Shown piece by piece: positions 34,537 through 47,164 of a stretch of DNA of 64,000 bases. The stretch spans positions 345,126 to 409,125 of the forward strand of contig ML976671.1 in the NCBI GenBank assembly GCA_010015655.1. The letters are read 5' to 3'. The translations under genes and the position numbers were made by a program. Position 1 is the stretch's first letter; each line of letters starts with the position of its first letter. The notes beneath the pieces were generated by a model. The model searched no databases. It was given only the letters and a program-made list of their open reading frames with translations, and was not told the origin of the DNA. This DNA comes from Bimuria novae-zelandiae CBS 107.79 (lineage: Eukaryota > Ascomycota > Dothideomycetes > Pleosporales > Didymosphaeriaceae).

Positions 34537-37223
34537 TTATTCCCAGACAAGCTCGCTGGGGACCTCGACGGAAGCTGGCAGTTCGTTTGAAGGAGCCGAT
34601 TTGCCCTTCTTTTTCTTCTTCTTGATTGCAGGAGAAGCGCTCACTAGGCCCAGAGACTTCCACCCATGCGTACTTCCTTCTTCTGAGAACCGCACTTCCT
34701 CCTCCGCAACAGGAGGTTCTTCAACTGCAGCGGCTGGCGGTTCGGAAAGTTCAAAGCCATTTGGTGTATGAGACAATGTGACGCTCTCTACAATTTGATC
34801 ATATATTGTTGCTGGCTCCGCTGTCGGCTTTCCTTCGGTACTCGAGTCAGGGTCAATTGTCCCGAATTGATCTGGATCGGAGGAGTTGTCAGCTGCGAGT
34901 CCGTTTCCAAACGCTGCATTCCGCACAGCCAAGGCATCTGACCATCATTAGCACTGTCCGATAATAGGCTCGAGCGAAATCGTACCGTGGAAGTGGGCAG
35001 GAGGCACTTCTTCCACGCTCTTCAGTTCCCGCAGACCCTCTTCCAGCACCTTGAGTTTCTCGCTACAGCGAGCGCGTTCGGCCGATGACTCTTCATCTTC
35101 GACAGCTAGGGAGGTGACAGTCTCATCATTGATATCCAGCACGTCTTCCGGGCAGAACAATGTCGGAAGCTTTTCGATCAGACAGGCCTCAACTGCTAAC
35201 ACAGCAAAGTCATCAATGACTTTCTTGAGTGCGACCTGCGATGCGTCAGATGACTGCCTTGTTGAGAGTGATTGACCTTTGCACTGTGGCACCGTGCTTA
35301 GGGTGAAAGAGTCAGAGTTAGACAAACCTTGTAGTATGCTTCCATGAAGTCCGTAGCTATAGAGCTTGCGTAATTGTTCATATCAGCTTCGGTCTTCGTA
35401 AGTAGGACCTGTGTCAAGCTGTTCACATTGATGTTGCGGTTGACGTATTCTTCAGATGTGTAGTCTGCACCAAAGAAGCCTGCTAGTGATTTCTTGATCT
35501 CGCGGGCGCGACGCTTGTCTTGGGCCTTCTGCACATTCTCGGTCAAGTAGTGATTATAAGTGATGGGGTGACCAGTCTCATGCGGTTGGAGGAGCTCTTT
35601 CACCTTCTCACGTAGTTGCTGGGTCAGGATCTCCAGTCGAGGATAAATGAGCTGTCGAAGAAGCCCTTCGAAAGTGGACCGGTCGCAGTAGGTTGACAGC
35701 ACCGAGCGTACAACGAAGTGCACCGCTTCAACTATCTTTTCCATATGATCATTGACCAGGTTACCCCAGGGTTCGCGTTGCTCGCGGAAGAGCTGACCGA
35801 TTATGAGAGGATCGAAGGTACCGGGTAGCTCGCGTCCTCTGCTTCGTTTGAGTAGGGTCTTGACCTTCGACACGTACTCTTTGCGGGAGATCTGTCGAGG
35901 ACCTTTTGCCGATCCTTCTTCCACAATGGCATATGTGTGCCCATCCTTGCGCATCACCTCCGCGAATTCCGTCAAAGTGTTCTGCAAAATAGCTCTCAGG
36001 CGCTTGCGGTATCCAGTCTCTGTGGAGGCATCTCCGAAGAACGGGTCGGAATACATACCATCGGCCGCAGCTTTGACCAAATTAGAGAAGGATTGACTCA
36101 CGTGCAAGAGATATCGCCGCTGCTCCTGCAAGGTAGCGCGGGAAGCGCCTAGAATCTCCAACCTGTGATTGCAATCTTGAATCCCTTCTTGAATCTGACT
36201 TAGAACTTCGGGGAGCTGCGCAAGAATTTGGATCTTTAAGATCTTGCTGAGTCTAGGCTTCAGAGCATGGACTCCTACCTGGGTAGGATGAAGTGATGTC
36301 CATACACCAGAAGCGAAGAACTTCTCTTCGGCAAGATTGCGTTCTTGCAGAGTTGAGTTTCTTGAGGCATAATCTCTATTGCGCAGAATGTGCCATCCCA
36401 GCCGGAAGTTGACCTCCTTGTTCTGGGCTAGCTCGACGTAGAAGCGTTCCATATCAGAACCCTCATCTAGAGTGTCTGGCTTGGTGATCAGTCCAAGGGT
36501 ACGGACGCCATTGGGGTCGATATCACGGGCGTATTTGGTAATAGCTTGGTTGTTGAAGTCGTTCTTCGCGGAAACTACGGCTAGAATGATGCTTCGCTGG
36601 CTCCTCATGTACCTAAGAACAAGAGACTTGACTTTATCGCTGTCCGCATCAGATTGCGCACGACTGCCAGCCTGAAAGAGCCCTGGCAGATCCACAAGGG
36701 TTAGATGCGGTTGTTCGGGACCTGAAAGTTCCAGACGAAGGATATCCGAGCTAAAAACTTTAGTGCTGTCGTCGATACCCATGGCCTTCTTCGCGGATTC
36801 GATGATCTCATCTAGCTGTAGGTTTTCTGCCGTGACCGAGATTTCACATTTGAATTCGAGTAATTTCGCCTTTTCTGCTTCCGAACGCTCCTCATTGACA
36901 CCGGGGTGAATGCGTATCTTGATAGGCGAGATTGGACCACGTCGAAGAATCAATTCAGTCGCAAATCTGGTGCAAAGATTGTCCTTGCTGGGGAAAGTCA
37001 CGCCCGAAATGGCCTCCAGGACTGAGCTTTTTCCGGATGATTGCTCGCCACAAACAACGATCTCAGGGAGGTCGATGTAGCGACTGATTCCTTGCGAGCG
37101 TAGGTTGTCGACAACGTCTAATAGACTTTTTGTGTCCTTGGATTGGAGTATACTGCTGCTGCTGTTCGCGCCATCCACGACGGTAGTTCCATCCGCACCG
37201 TTGGCGTGGTCTTCTTCAGCCAT
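34537..37223 (-). CDS. Dynamin-superfamily GTPase (fungal Mx/Vps1-like)
   Basis: Three exons (37223-35328, 35235-34986, 34937-34537) give about 848 residues. The GTPase domain has G1 GEQSSGKSSVLEAISG, the G2 region LCTRFATEL, G3 DLPGLF and G4 TKPD, followed by the middle/stalk region. Intron 1 uses donor GTTTGT and the CTGAC...GCAG acceptor that joins MEAYYK to VALKKVIDD, which restores the stalk helix before the C-terminal part; a nearer acceptor at 35284 would insert about 15 non-conserved residues. The tail after residue 700 is acidic and Pro-rich and ends with a run of six Lys (KKKKKKGK). The exact subfamily is not clear: it resembles fungal proteins annotated as interferon-induced or dynamin-like GTPases. 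Likely role is membrane remodelling. MAEEDHANG was chosen as start; an in-frame ATG at 37316 would add 31 residues. Confidence 0.9.
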
Positions 37224-38253
37224 GAGTACACGACAAGGCTGACTTCTTGTATAAGCCTGCGGCACGGTGAGCGTAGTACGAAGGAGCATCGTAAATATTT
37301 GATGCCAAGAATGCATAGAACACGGTACCTAGTATTCAATGGATACAATTGAATCTGTATCAGAAGGTTTGGGAGGGGAAAAAGGATAAAGGATGGGGAG
37401 GCTGCAACTTTCGGAGATGTATAGTTTGTCCTGTTACACAGATCCACTTATTCTCAGCCATCCACGTTTGCGACGAATAGCAATAGATCCATGGTGTCGG
37501 ATCCTGCCAGCGGGAAAGTGTGCCTCGGTGAATAGAGGCATTGCCAGAAGACAAAGATAACCGGCTAGACTTTGGGTTCTTAGTGCTATTCTTAATAAGT
37601 ATATGCTGCTCTAAATGGTGGGAAGGGCGTCCAGATAATGCAATAGCATGCGAAGAGCACTCACTCTTCGCTCATTCTCGAGACGTGGCCTTGCAGCTGC
37701 AGAGGGTGCCCCTCATTTGGACAACCAATGGTGAGAATCGTGATGGCGCTCGACCTATCGTAGAATCAGATGGGAACACATGAAGCCAATTTTACTTTCA
37801 CGTTTAAATAATGGTTGTTTAATTGATGATACTGGTACGGTGATGTATGGGCTGTGAGAGTGGAGAGAAAAGGCTGGTTCTTGCCTGATTCTGCTATCGA
37901 TTAGACAAACCACACTACGAAGTTGTTTGTACTATTGCGCGTCTTGCGACGTATAGCTTAGCTTCAATGTTTCGACACGGTAATAGACGTCTACATATTA
38001 AAGGTCAAGGTTCGATGGCTCGGTCAGGAGAAAGAATCTAATCGCTGCGCAGACGACCTTGGTCTCGCCGTCCAGTGCTCTCACTATTAACGCGGGATGT
38101 CGCATACATTCGAGAATATACAAATAAACAAAATTTCCCGTAGAATATCTAGACGCCATCTAAACAAAACGATGCGACGCGCGACACTTGACCCGTCTCA
38201 TAACGCCGACCCATGCAAACCAACCGCAATATGCGTACAAATACTCCACCGCT
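37224..38253. other. Intergenic region
   Basis: Upstream region of the dynamin-like gene and 3' flank of PTC7. No feature was recognised. Confidence 0.55.
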
Positions 38254-39549
38254 CTACTCCGACTCTTCTACCACTAACGCAACCAATGCAGCGATATCAT
38301 CTGGCTTTCCGCCGTGCCACGCTTCGCCCGGGAAATGTTTCTGCACCTCTTTCGCAAAGGGGCCGTCTCGTCGCTGATTCAAGCCCGTCTCCTTTGCTTC
38401 TTTTGCAATAGCAACAGCCAGCTTCGCTTGCAACGATGCGCTGTCTGCTTTATTCCTCTGATCGGCTTGCACCAGCTTGCGCAGCTCGGTACCAACTTCG
38501 ATAACACCATCATTGTCTACCCACGCCCCGATGTCTACCATATTACGGCTTACTATGCCAAGGACGTCCTGAGGGCTAAGATTGTCCCAAACACCATCAG
38601 TGGCGAACACCAGCACGTCTCCGTGGCGCACACGGTGGTTCGTTACACTTGCCACCTTCGGAAGGTCTGACAGCGTGCTGGGCCCGCCGAACACAGCCAT
38701 CTGCACGAGCATGCGCTGCGGAGTCTTGGACAACTGATACGGGGTATTGAAGCCGTGCGTCTGGGGCTCCGTAAAATGTCGCACGGCATTCAATCCAAGG
38801 TGCATGAAGCCAGAGTCTCCGAGGTTGGCCACCTCCACATTGCCGTCTGGTTCTGCGACGGCTAAGCATGCGGTGCTCCCGCCCCCGATGATGCTCTTGT
38901 CGTCTATGACATGCTCATACCCCAACTGAAGCAGAGCCTGCGGGTGAAGGGAAGAGGCATTGGACTTGTGCGGCCAGATGCGCGCTGCGCATGCCATGTA
39001 CTCGCACAGGCCGTGCGAAAAATCGGCTGGATCGATACCAGACTCGACCCAGCCGCCCACCCCGTCCGCCACACCAAATGCTGTGCTCTTTGTGGTTCCA
39101 ATCTGGCTGAAGAAGAAGGCATCCTGGCCGCTCTTCGCACGCGTACCCTTTGCTTTTGCGCTTTTACACGCTCTGAGGTCGGTGACCTCGCTCTTGCTGG
39201 GATCGTAGACTTCGCTTGTAAATATGTTCTTTTCGGCATTGAATTTATTTTGTTTCGCGGCGTAGGATGCGGCAACGTGGTAGGTGAATTGCGGCGTGGC
39301 CTTCCAGTTATGCGACGACGAGTGGAAGGAACGCAGGCCAATGTCGGCAGGTGAGGAATCGCGATTCAATGGACATGTTTGCGGTGCGTAAAGTAAGGAC
39401 GAGCGAGCCGTGTGCGAGTAGCTCCTTTGGGCATGTGCTGATGCTAGATGCGTCGAAGTCGAGATACAGAAGAGGAACAGACGCGCGAACGCCGCTTTAC
39501 GTGCGGCGCGCAATGGAAGACCACCAGCACCAAGTATGGCATACGACAT
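38254..39549 (-). CDS. PTC7: Mitochondrial PP2C-type protein phosphatase Ptc7
   Basis: One 431-residue frame. The N-terminal ~100 residues are rich in Arg, Ala, Ser and His with few acidic residues (LGAGGLPLRAARKAAFARLF), consistent with a mitochondrial presequence. The PP2C metal-binding motifs are present: SGQDAFFF, FGVADGVGGW, GGGSTACLAV, NLGDSGFMHL, FATDGVWDNL and KPDDIAALVALV at the end. The spacing and the GWVESGIDPADFSHGL segment mark the Ptc7 branch. Ptc7 dephosphorylates the coenzyme Q biosynthesis protein Coq7 in yeast. No intron is needed, unlike yeast PTC7, whose intron controls a membrane-bound form. Confidence 0.93.
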   Translation of the reverse strand: MSYAILGAGGLPLRAARKAAFARLFLFCISTSTHLASAHAQRSYSHTARSSLLYAPQTCPLNRDSSPADIGLRSFHSSSHNWKATPQFTYHVAASYAAKQNKFNAEKNIFTSEVYDPSKSEVTDLRACKSAKAKGTRAKSGQDAFFFSQIGTTKSTAFGVADGVGGWVESGIDPADFSHGLCEYMACAARIWPHKSNASSLHPQALLQLGYEHVIDDKSIIGGGSTACLAVAEPDGNVEVANLGDSGFMHLGLNAVRHFTEPQTHGFNTPYQLSKTPQRMLVQMAVFGGPSTLSDLPKVASVTNHRVRHGDVLVFATDGVWDNLSPQDVLGIVSRNMVDIGAWVDNDGVIEVGTELRKLVQADQRNKADSASLQAKLAVAIAKEAKETGLNQRRDGPFAKEVQKHFPGEAWHGGKPDDIAALVALVVEESE

Positions 39550-40008
39550 GGCCGCAGCCCAAGTCTAGAAACAGGCCGTTAGTATGCGATTACAGCTAGA
39601 GTAGAAGGAGAGGGTCGGAGCGGGCATGTTGAGTACCTTTGCGGAGAGTGAAAGGGACCACTTTTTCGCAGGGGTTGAGTGAGCCCTGGCGTCATGCCCA
39701 TGCGGCTAGCAAACCGTTGGTGGTGGACTTACGATGAAGATATCCAGCATCGCATGCGCAATTGCTGGCCCTACACGAAAATAGCACCGAGAGAAGCAGA
39801 GCAAACAAAACCCACGGCTAAGGATAATCTGGCCCTTTTTCGCTTTCGGACCATGCAGGTATATCGCTCATCGCACGTCGCATGTTTCACGCGAATCCCA
39901 GCCCTATCGGCGAAACTCCGGCCCGCTGGGAACTTTTGGCACTGCAGTTCTAACCCCACGATGTAACCTCCACTCTCCACTCTCCACACACCGGAGAGCT
40001 CAGTTAAG
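39550..40008. promoter_or_regulatory. Divergent promoter of PTC7 and PRP4
   Basis: 459 bp separate two start codons on opposite strands. A repeated CCACTCTCCA stretch just before 40009 lies in the PRP4 leader region. Confidence 0.5.
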
Positions 40009-41688
40009 ATGAGTATGCATCCGTCGCGGCAGGCGTACGTCGAGGAAGACGGCCAGGTAAGCAGTAAACCTTGTCATATTGTTCACCTTCCTGCGCCAGG
40101 CGGCAGCTGCAGCCGCGCGAGCTCCTTCCCCATATCAGACGCGAACGGCGAGGCTAAAGCTGACAGAGGGGAAACGATACAGGATGAGCCCATGGGGGGC
40201 ATCGATCTGGCGAATGTGCCTCTCGACCGCGATTACTTTATGCCATCGAATGCTCCTGGAGGCGGAAATGAGCGAGCATCCGACATCCTCGACCAGTTTG
40301 AGCGCAAGAAGCGCGCACAGCAAATATTAGTACCCACCGCCGACCGCGACATCAAGCTAAAACTCCGCTCCCTCGGTGAACCCATCACACTGTTTGGCGA
40401 AGGTTCATCAGAGCGGCGCGATCGATTGAGGGCCATACTGTTCGAGCAGCAGGAAGCTGGAGGTGAAGATGTGGATATTCAGATGCAAGAGGCGGACGAA
40501 GGCCCGGGAGAAGGTGACGAGGAATTCTATACACAAGGCACTGCGCTGTTACTCGATGTACGGAGAGATATGGCCAAGTACTCGCTCCCACGCGCCAAGG
40601 AACGAGTCGCATTTCAGCGGCGCGAGGCAACGATACCGCTCAAGACACATATCAACTTCCGTAACAAGATCAAAGACAGGCTGAAGGGTTTCGAACTGTA
40701 TGGATCGCAGACATCAGATCGGCCTGTCAGTATTGTGCGGTTTTCGCCCAACGGCAAATATGTCGCCTACGGTAATTGGGGAGGCCAAGTCCGGCTGCTT
40801 GAGGTGCCCAGCTTGGAGCAGAAGAAGGCGTACCGGGGTGCACATGCCGAACGAACTACCGGTATTGACTGGGTTCCAGGGGCTACTCTTTCAGGATCAA
40901 CGATTTCCTCGTCGAGCGCGAACCTCGCATCAGGTGGAGCTGGCGGAAAAGTGCAACTCTGGTCACTCGATGACGATAAACCGCTCAGGACTTTGGAAGG
41001 CCATACCGAGCGGGTGTGTCGATTAGCTTTCCACCCGTCAGGACGCTATCTTGCATCTGCTTCCGATGACTTAACGTGGCGCCTCTGGGACGTGAATACC
41101 GGCCAAGAAGTACTTGTCCAAGAGGGACACTCCAAGGAAGTCTATACAGTCAGCTTCAATCAGGACGGATCGCTTGTAGCAAGCGGCGGTCTGGACAGTA
41201 TCGGTAGAGTGTGGGATGTGCGGAGCGGACGCGTCATCTTTTTGTTGGAGAGCCACATCAAGCCCATTTACGGATTGGACTGGAGCACAGACGGCCATCG
41301 ACTTCTTTCCGGCTCTGGGGACGGATTCATGAGGTGTTGGGACGTGCGAGCTATGAGAGAGACGAACGCTATTCCCGCGAATACCGGCGGCGTTACCGAC
41401 TTGCGGTGGTACAAGGGCACTGACGGTCCTTTGGACGGCGTGCCATTGCAAGAGAATGGCGAAGGAGAGTTGACACCGAAGAAGGCTTCTACTTTTGTCA
41501 TATCCTCTGGGTTCGACAAGAACATTCAGATCTTCTCGGCGGATGACTGGGCCCTTTGCAGGACATTACAAGGCCATTCACAGGCAGTGTTCAGCACCGA
41601 CGTCACAAGTAGTGCGGAATGGATTGTCAGTGGCGGGAAGGACCGTACGGTGAAATTGTGGGCGAGGGACGACCAGGAAGGAATTTGA
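40009..41688 (+). CDS. PRP4: U4/U6 small nuclear ribonucleoprotein Prp4 (WD40)
   Basis: One 559-residue frame. The N-terminal part carries the SFM-like splicing factor motif (ILVPTADRDIKLKLRSLGEPITLFGEGSSERRDRLRAIL), the Prp4 signature. The C-terminal half holds about seven WD40 repeats (for example GHTERVCRLAFHPSGRYLASASDDLTWRLWDV) ending KLWARDDQEGI. The protein belongs to the U4/U6.U5 tri-snRNP in the nucleus. A canonical-looking 43-nt intron (40057-40099, GTAAGC...CCAG) lies in the N-terminus; removing it would break the downstream frame, whereas the unspliced frame is open throughout, so I keep one exon. Confidence 0.93.
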   Translation: MSMHPSRQAYVEEDGQVSSKPCHIVHLPAPGGSCSRASSFPISDANGEAKADRGETIQDEPMGGIDLANVPLDRDYFMPSNAPGGGNERASDILDQFERKKRAQQILVPTADRDIKLKLRSLGEPITLFGEGSSERRDRLRAILFEQQEAGGEDVDIQMQEADEGPGEGDEEFYTQGTALLLDVRRDMAKYSLPRAKERVAFQRREATIPLKTHINFRNKIKDRLKGFELYGSQTSDRPVSIVRFSPNGKYVAYGNWGGQVRLLEVPSLEQKKAYRGAHAERTTGIDWVPGATLSGSTISSSSANLASGGAGGKVQLWSLDDDKPLRTLEGHTERVCRLAFHPSGRYLASASDDLTWRLWDVNTGQEVLVQEGHSKEVYTVSFNQDGSLVASGGLDSIGRVWDVRSGRVIFLLESHIKPIYGLDWSTDGHRLLSGSGDGFMRCWDVRAMRETNAIPANTGGVTDLRWYKGTDGPLDGVPLQENGEGELTPKKASTFVISSGFDKNIQIFSADDWALCRTLQGHSQAVFSTDVTSSAEWIVSGGKDRTVKLWARDDQEGI

Positions 41689-44600
41689 GTATATACCCCG
41701 AAGGAGTTTCTTTCACGACACAATGCAGAGGCATACGGCGGATAGCGCGCCGGCGTCTTCTAAGCAAGCTTCGAAGGAAGCCATGGAAGACACATAGTGC
41801 GTTGCCTGTCGACAGAAGAGCTATTCCAGTCCAAGACGATCATCTCGACGCGGCCTGGCTCAGCCCAGATAGGATATAGGAGGCGTGGCTTCGCTCAATG
41901 AAGAGGCAAAGCATCAGCAAGGCACTTAATCAACATCATACCACTGTCTGGGCCTTCATTCTTACCAATCTTGCAGCGCGCATCGATATCTCGTTCTGCG
42001 CAGATTGTCAACCCGTTACTAACCTCTCTGATACTGCCGAGATAGGGCCTCCAGCTCAGCAGAGCATACCGCCTCGGCAGTTGAAGGATTGCAAGCGTCC
42101 GTCCACTGCCACGCGGCTACGTGCGCGCGCGCGGAGATGGCGGCTTCCGAAGGGACCGACGTGCTTCAACTCTTGTATTGCCCATCCTGGGTTAACACAG
42201 AGGACTTAGCATCGTGTTGATCTTATCTGTATTGCCATGAGGTTACTCCACCAGCTGGTCGCACGAGGCAATGCACGCTGCTGCCCTTCCGCCCGCAGCA
42301 AGGTAAACGGAAGTTGTTTACTACATACAGTCGTCTCAAACACACTGCAAGGAATATGCGACCCAAACCAAACACGTTCCTCATTCCAATTGCTCACATG
42401 TCTAGAACATCCCGAAGACAATTGCCTATCACTCTTACGTCTTCTATCCTCACCGCACGATGGATCAACAGATCCAGAGCAGTTGTGTCAAATGTCGACT
42501 GGTTGCTCGAACCATCAACAAAAGTCCTAGCACATACTAGCTCGGCAGCGTCCGGTGGAAGAGTCAATTGGATCGCAGACCGATCCCCGCTCTGAAACCT
42601 GGGATCCACTGTCTTGTGGAAATGGAACGCAGGCTACGGCCAGCTACGGACGGGCGCTTATCGTCATCGCTCCAAGTTTAGGCCGGGAACAATTTCCTCA
42701 GGTTTGAGAGCGTGGGAAGTGACTCATTTTGAAGGAAAAAAAAATACGACGTGTACTATTCCGCCAAGACATCAACTCTTCTCTCCAATTTTATCCAACA
42801 GGAAGAGATGGCATGCTAGCAGCATTAGTGGCCGGATCCGTATGCAACCACGCGAGCTCGCAGCTAGTCGAAGCGCGGTGCAGAAGTGCGCTGCGAGACG
42901 ATGGGACCACTAAGCGATCCATACACCGCTACAGCCTCACGTTTTGTGGCAGCCATACTTGTAGCGCCCAAAATGGAAACATTGTAACTCCTCGCCTCGC
43001 GCGTTGGGCTTCAATGTTTTCCGGTCGCATGAATATTGTTGAATTGCTTTCGGATCGGTGTGGCGCTCGGCCAATGTCGCCGTCGTCTCGGTTTCTGTTC
43101 GCGAGAAAGCCATTGAGCGAACTGAGTGGACTCGGGCATCTTCAGCTCTAACCTACGACCATAATCCTAGCAGAACATCGTCTGTACGCGTACGCGCGTA
43201 GAGATGTTCAATAAGCAACGGGCGATCTGATCCAGAGCAAGCAGCCTTTGCACGCGGAGTCTGACAGCGGCTGTGCTTTCCACCGTATGGTGCCGATATG
43301 ATCCTCAAGAGCAACAATGGCGTCGTAGCCGAAGCTCAAATGACCGCATCTTACTGGCGTAAAGCAGTGGTGAGGAATGGAGTGTCTTACTTGCCCTACT
43401 ATTCGATACACCATCGCGGGTAGGCGGCCACAAACAGGAAAAGAAGCCTCTATAGGTGGAAAGAACATCTATTGGTGAGCGAAAAGCGGCTCTCTGCTTG
43501 TCAATTTTCTGACTACGATTTGACGGCTGTCAGGCGGAGCTTGGTGCAAACCGCTCCATTTGCGTAGGGCCGGATACGAGGTGAAGAATAATAGGGACGA
43601 CTAGCAAGTAATGCGCGACTGAGAATCATGTTGCAATAACCATACAGTCAGGATGTGAGGATTCCGGGAAGACTATTAGTTGTGGGACAGAACGATTGCA
43701 CAGTGGCTGCAGTGACTGCGTCGGATCGCCTCAAGGCAGGCCTGCACCAGCCGCATGGAGATGGTGCTGCTTGGTACCTTACACCAAGAACTCCTCACGA
43801 AAATGAATTTGAACACAGAAGGGGAGGGTGGGAGCAAAGCAGGCTTCCCTGCGCATTGGCGAGAGAGCGGTGAGATGACTCGTGCTCGCGGAAGATGGAC
43901 AGATGACACAATGGAAAGCGAGGAAAGAGGGAGCACCTGGCGAGCCACACACAGGCCTCGGCAGATGTGGGAAGTTGGAACAGAGTCGGCTGACGTACGG
44001 AAGACGGAGCCATAATGGTGATGCAGGCGCCTTCGAATGGTTTTGAGGCTGCGGAAGAGTGCGGCCCGACAGCGCCCTCATCACTCAGCAGACCCGGGGA
44101 AATCTAGTCTCCTGATGGGCACAGCAGCACGCTTCATCATGGCAGACTCACCACCACGTTTGCAGCGCCATGCGCGGAAGGCAGGCGGGGATCTGGCTTC
44201 AGAGTTTTCCGTTGCTGAGGACGCGTAGGTGGGCATCGACGAATGAGGCCGGCGGAACATCGCAAGAAGGGCCGGCCCGCGCAGAGCCAGGCCAGAAGCG
44301 TGCGCATTAATACATGGAATGGTACTGGCGGCGGGCGCGCGGCTGTCGTACCAGACCGCTTCACAGACACTACTGTATGGCTCGACTGGTCGTGAATGTG
44401 GAGCGTGTGAATGCGATCTCGCTCTCGCAACACAGACGATGGGTGACAGCGGCCTGTCTTCACGCGCACCAAACGGCGGGCAGGTCACTGACAGGCGGCT
44501 CGCCATGGGCGCGATCAGAGGCACGCGTCGGGGCAGACGGGGCAGGCAAACAGGCTGTGGGCTGGTGAATTGATGGCTGGCTGCATGGGTCCTCTCCTTC

Positions 44601-45103
44601 GCACGCTCTGGCCGCGCTCCGCAGCGCAGCGCAGCGTCCAGCCAGTCGATTTGCGCGAGGGCGCTGCCGTGATGCAGGCCTACCCGACCTGCCCGGGGCA
44701 CCGAATGGGACGTCGCGCTGGTTGTTTCGCGCATCCCACGGAATTGATACCCCTACCACGCGCCCAGCACCACCGCTAGCGACACCCCGGCCGCCTAATC
44801 GCACCAGGACGCACACCCCACCTGCATCACTTATCAGGAGGCCCAGCCCGCGCCGGCTAGCTGCTCTCGCTCCCCACCACAGACTCACCACCACCCTGCA
44901 TCCGCTGCCCGCGTCCGGCAGTGAGAGAGCAGACTCTCGCTTTAGCAACAACACCTTCGTCGTTCCCAGGAGCAGACGCAGTGCAATCGCCGCTTTTTAG
45001 CCGTTGTCCATCGCTGGGTAGATCCCGATTACCGAAATAGGCTGCCCACACCGCCAGTCCCGCTCCCACACCGGTACTTTGCTACAAGAGTCACTAGTCC
45101 GCC
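41689..45103. other. Long intergenic region upstream of the bZIP gene
   Basis: 3.4 kb with only small scattered ORFs and no recognised domain, RNA gene or transposon. It is GC-normal, so it is not a RIP block. It probably holds a long promoter and 5' leader of the bZIP gene; upstream ORFs could regulate it but none was singled out. Confidence 0.5.
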
Positions 45104-47164
45104 ATGGACTTCTCCAACGCCAACTCCATGGATTTCCACCGTCCCTCCAGCACAATCAGCGCTGGCGACCGGAAGCCCAGCATCTTCTTCGACGACCACT
45201 CCACGCTCGACGGCCAGATCATGGACACTCCCGTCCTGATGTCGCCCACCACGAGCACCCAGGGCATCTTCTCGCCCGACACCTCCATCTGGGAGACCGA
45301 CTTCTCGCACCAGGGCCAGTTCATCGACCGGACCGCCACCAGCTCCGTCGTCAACACCAACGCGAACAACCCGTTCTTCACCGAGCAGAGCAACAACCCC
45401 TTCGCCCGTCTGCCGCCCAACCAGGCCGCCAGCTACGGCCAGCAGACCTCCTGGCCCGTCCAGGACCACGCTGGCTCACAGACGCCGACTGCCTCCAAGC
45501 CGATGAACCCCTTCGCTCCTGCAGAGTTTGGTGCCGCTCCGCCGCCTTTCGTTTCGGAGCCTCCCCAGCAGATGACCTTCCATGGACTGCCGATCCAGAG
45601 CAACGTCAGGCCCGCCTCTGTCTTCCCGCAGGCACCTCCTGAACAGCCACTGTCCCCGCACACCAACTCGGAATGGATGGCCTTCAACCAGCAAGAGATG
45701 GACGCCCGCCCCGGGCCCAAGCGTATGAGGGCTAGCTCCCCGCCTCGCTCGTTCACTCCCCAGAGGAACGGTGGCATCCGGAAGAAGAATGCTCGCTTCG
45801 ATATCCCCTCGGAGCGCAATCTGTTCAACATCGACCGTCTTATCCAGGAGTGCACCGACGAGCAAGAGCTCAAGGAACTCAAGCAACAAAAACGCCTTCT
45901 CCGGAACAGGCAGGCCGCGTACGTACCCTTCTTGGTCTTTCCATCCGACATTTGGTCTTGCGTGCCATTTGCCATTTGGTCTGCGTTCTCCAATACGTCC
46001 ATTTGCTAACTCAATCGCAGTCTTGACTCCCGGCAACGGAAGAAGAAGCACACTGAGGAGCTAGAAGAAGAGAAGAAGACCTGGCAAGACAAGATCTGCA
46101 ACCTCCAGGAAGACTTCACCAACCTCAGGGTTGAGTATGACCGTCTCCTTTCAGAGAAGGAAAACTGGCACCGTGAGCAGATGGAGATGCACCAGCTTGT
46201 CCAACAACTCCACTTCGACAAGGAGGAGCTCGTCCGCACTCACACCCTGGAGACCGGTGAGCTTCGTAAGAAGGTCTCTGTTCTCACGGAGAGGCTTGAG
46301 TGTGCCACCAACAACCCAGCCTCCATGGCGCCTAGCTCTGCTTTCAACGAGTTCACTTCCGACATGGACAACCTCAACATGAGCAACAGCGAGTGGGACA
46401 ACTATATCTTCGTCAACGACTTCGATGAGCAGACTCCTGGCCAGCAACCCCAGGAGCAGTCCCTCGCCGTCGTGCCACGTGCCAAGGATGAGGAGAAGCC
46501 GGTCGCCTCCGGTCTCTTGCTTATGCTGCTCCTCTGTGGCGCTTTCGTCGCAAGCAAATCCTCCGGCTCTGCTGCACCGCCCATTCCTCGCATGCCTGAT
46601 GAGGTTCGTGCCGCTTCCACCCAGGTACTCGACAGCATTTTCAAAGACGCTGGTGTCACGCCTACCGTTACCGAGCAAGGTGTTGTCGCCAACCCTGTCT
46701 CAATGGTGGAACCCGGTCCGTCGGGCATCGCGTGGGGCAAGTCTGCGTCTGATCTTGGGAGTCTTACCGGATCTGCTCTCGACCAGTTGCACACTCAGCT
46801 CACTACGACGAGCAAGGACCAAGAGCACGAACAGCTATTCTCCATCACTCCTGCTCAGTACAACAGCATGACTTCCATGGACTTTACTCGCACCCGCTAT
46901 AGCGTCGCAAGCGACGACTTCAGTGATCCACTGTCGCCTGGCTCGCAACCATCGCACCGCCGCAACCTTGCCGCCACCCTCGCCGCTATGCGAGAGCAGA
47001 GCAAGGGCGATTCTGCTGCCGACATCTACACACGAAGTCTGCTTTGGGACAGAATCTCGCCCGAGGTCGTCGTGGAATTCAAACGCATGGTTGAAGAGTC
47101 CGCTGCCGCCTCCCGCCCCAGCACTTCCGACGGCAAGCCTAGCAAGATGGAGACCCTCGGTTGA
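45104..47164 (+). CDS. bZIP transcription factor with a predicted membrane segment
   Basis: Two exons (45104-45918, 46021-47164) give about 652 residues. The 102-nt intron (GTACGT...CGCAG) falls inside the basic region and joins KRLLRNRQA to ALDSRQRKKK, an N-X7-R DNA-binding motif typical of bZIP factors. A leucine-zipper-like coiled coil of about 100 residues follows. The N-terminal half is Gln/Ser/Pro-rich, as in an activation region. Downstream of the zipper a hydrophobic segment, VASGLLLMLLLCGAFVAS, could span a membrane, followed by ~215 residues including IPRMPDEVRAASTQVLDSIF. The layout recalls membrane-tethered stress factors of the ATF6/CREB3 type, but no protease site was recognised and the tether is only a prediction. 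The family is shared among Pezizomycotina; the function is not clear to me. Confidence 0.85.

Noticed and set aside
40057..40099. Intron in PRP4
   Set aside because: Donor and acceptor look good, but removing 43 nt would break the downstream frame that carries the conserved Prp4 motif.
41689..45103. Several ORFs of 70-220 codons as genes
   Set aside because: They overlap on both strands with no domain, no signal peptide and no plausible intron structure, as expected by chance in GC-rich sequence.
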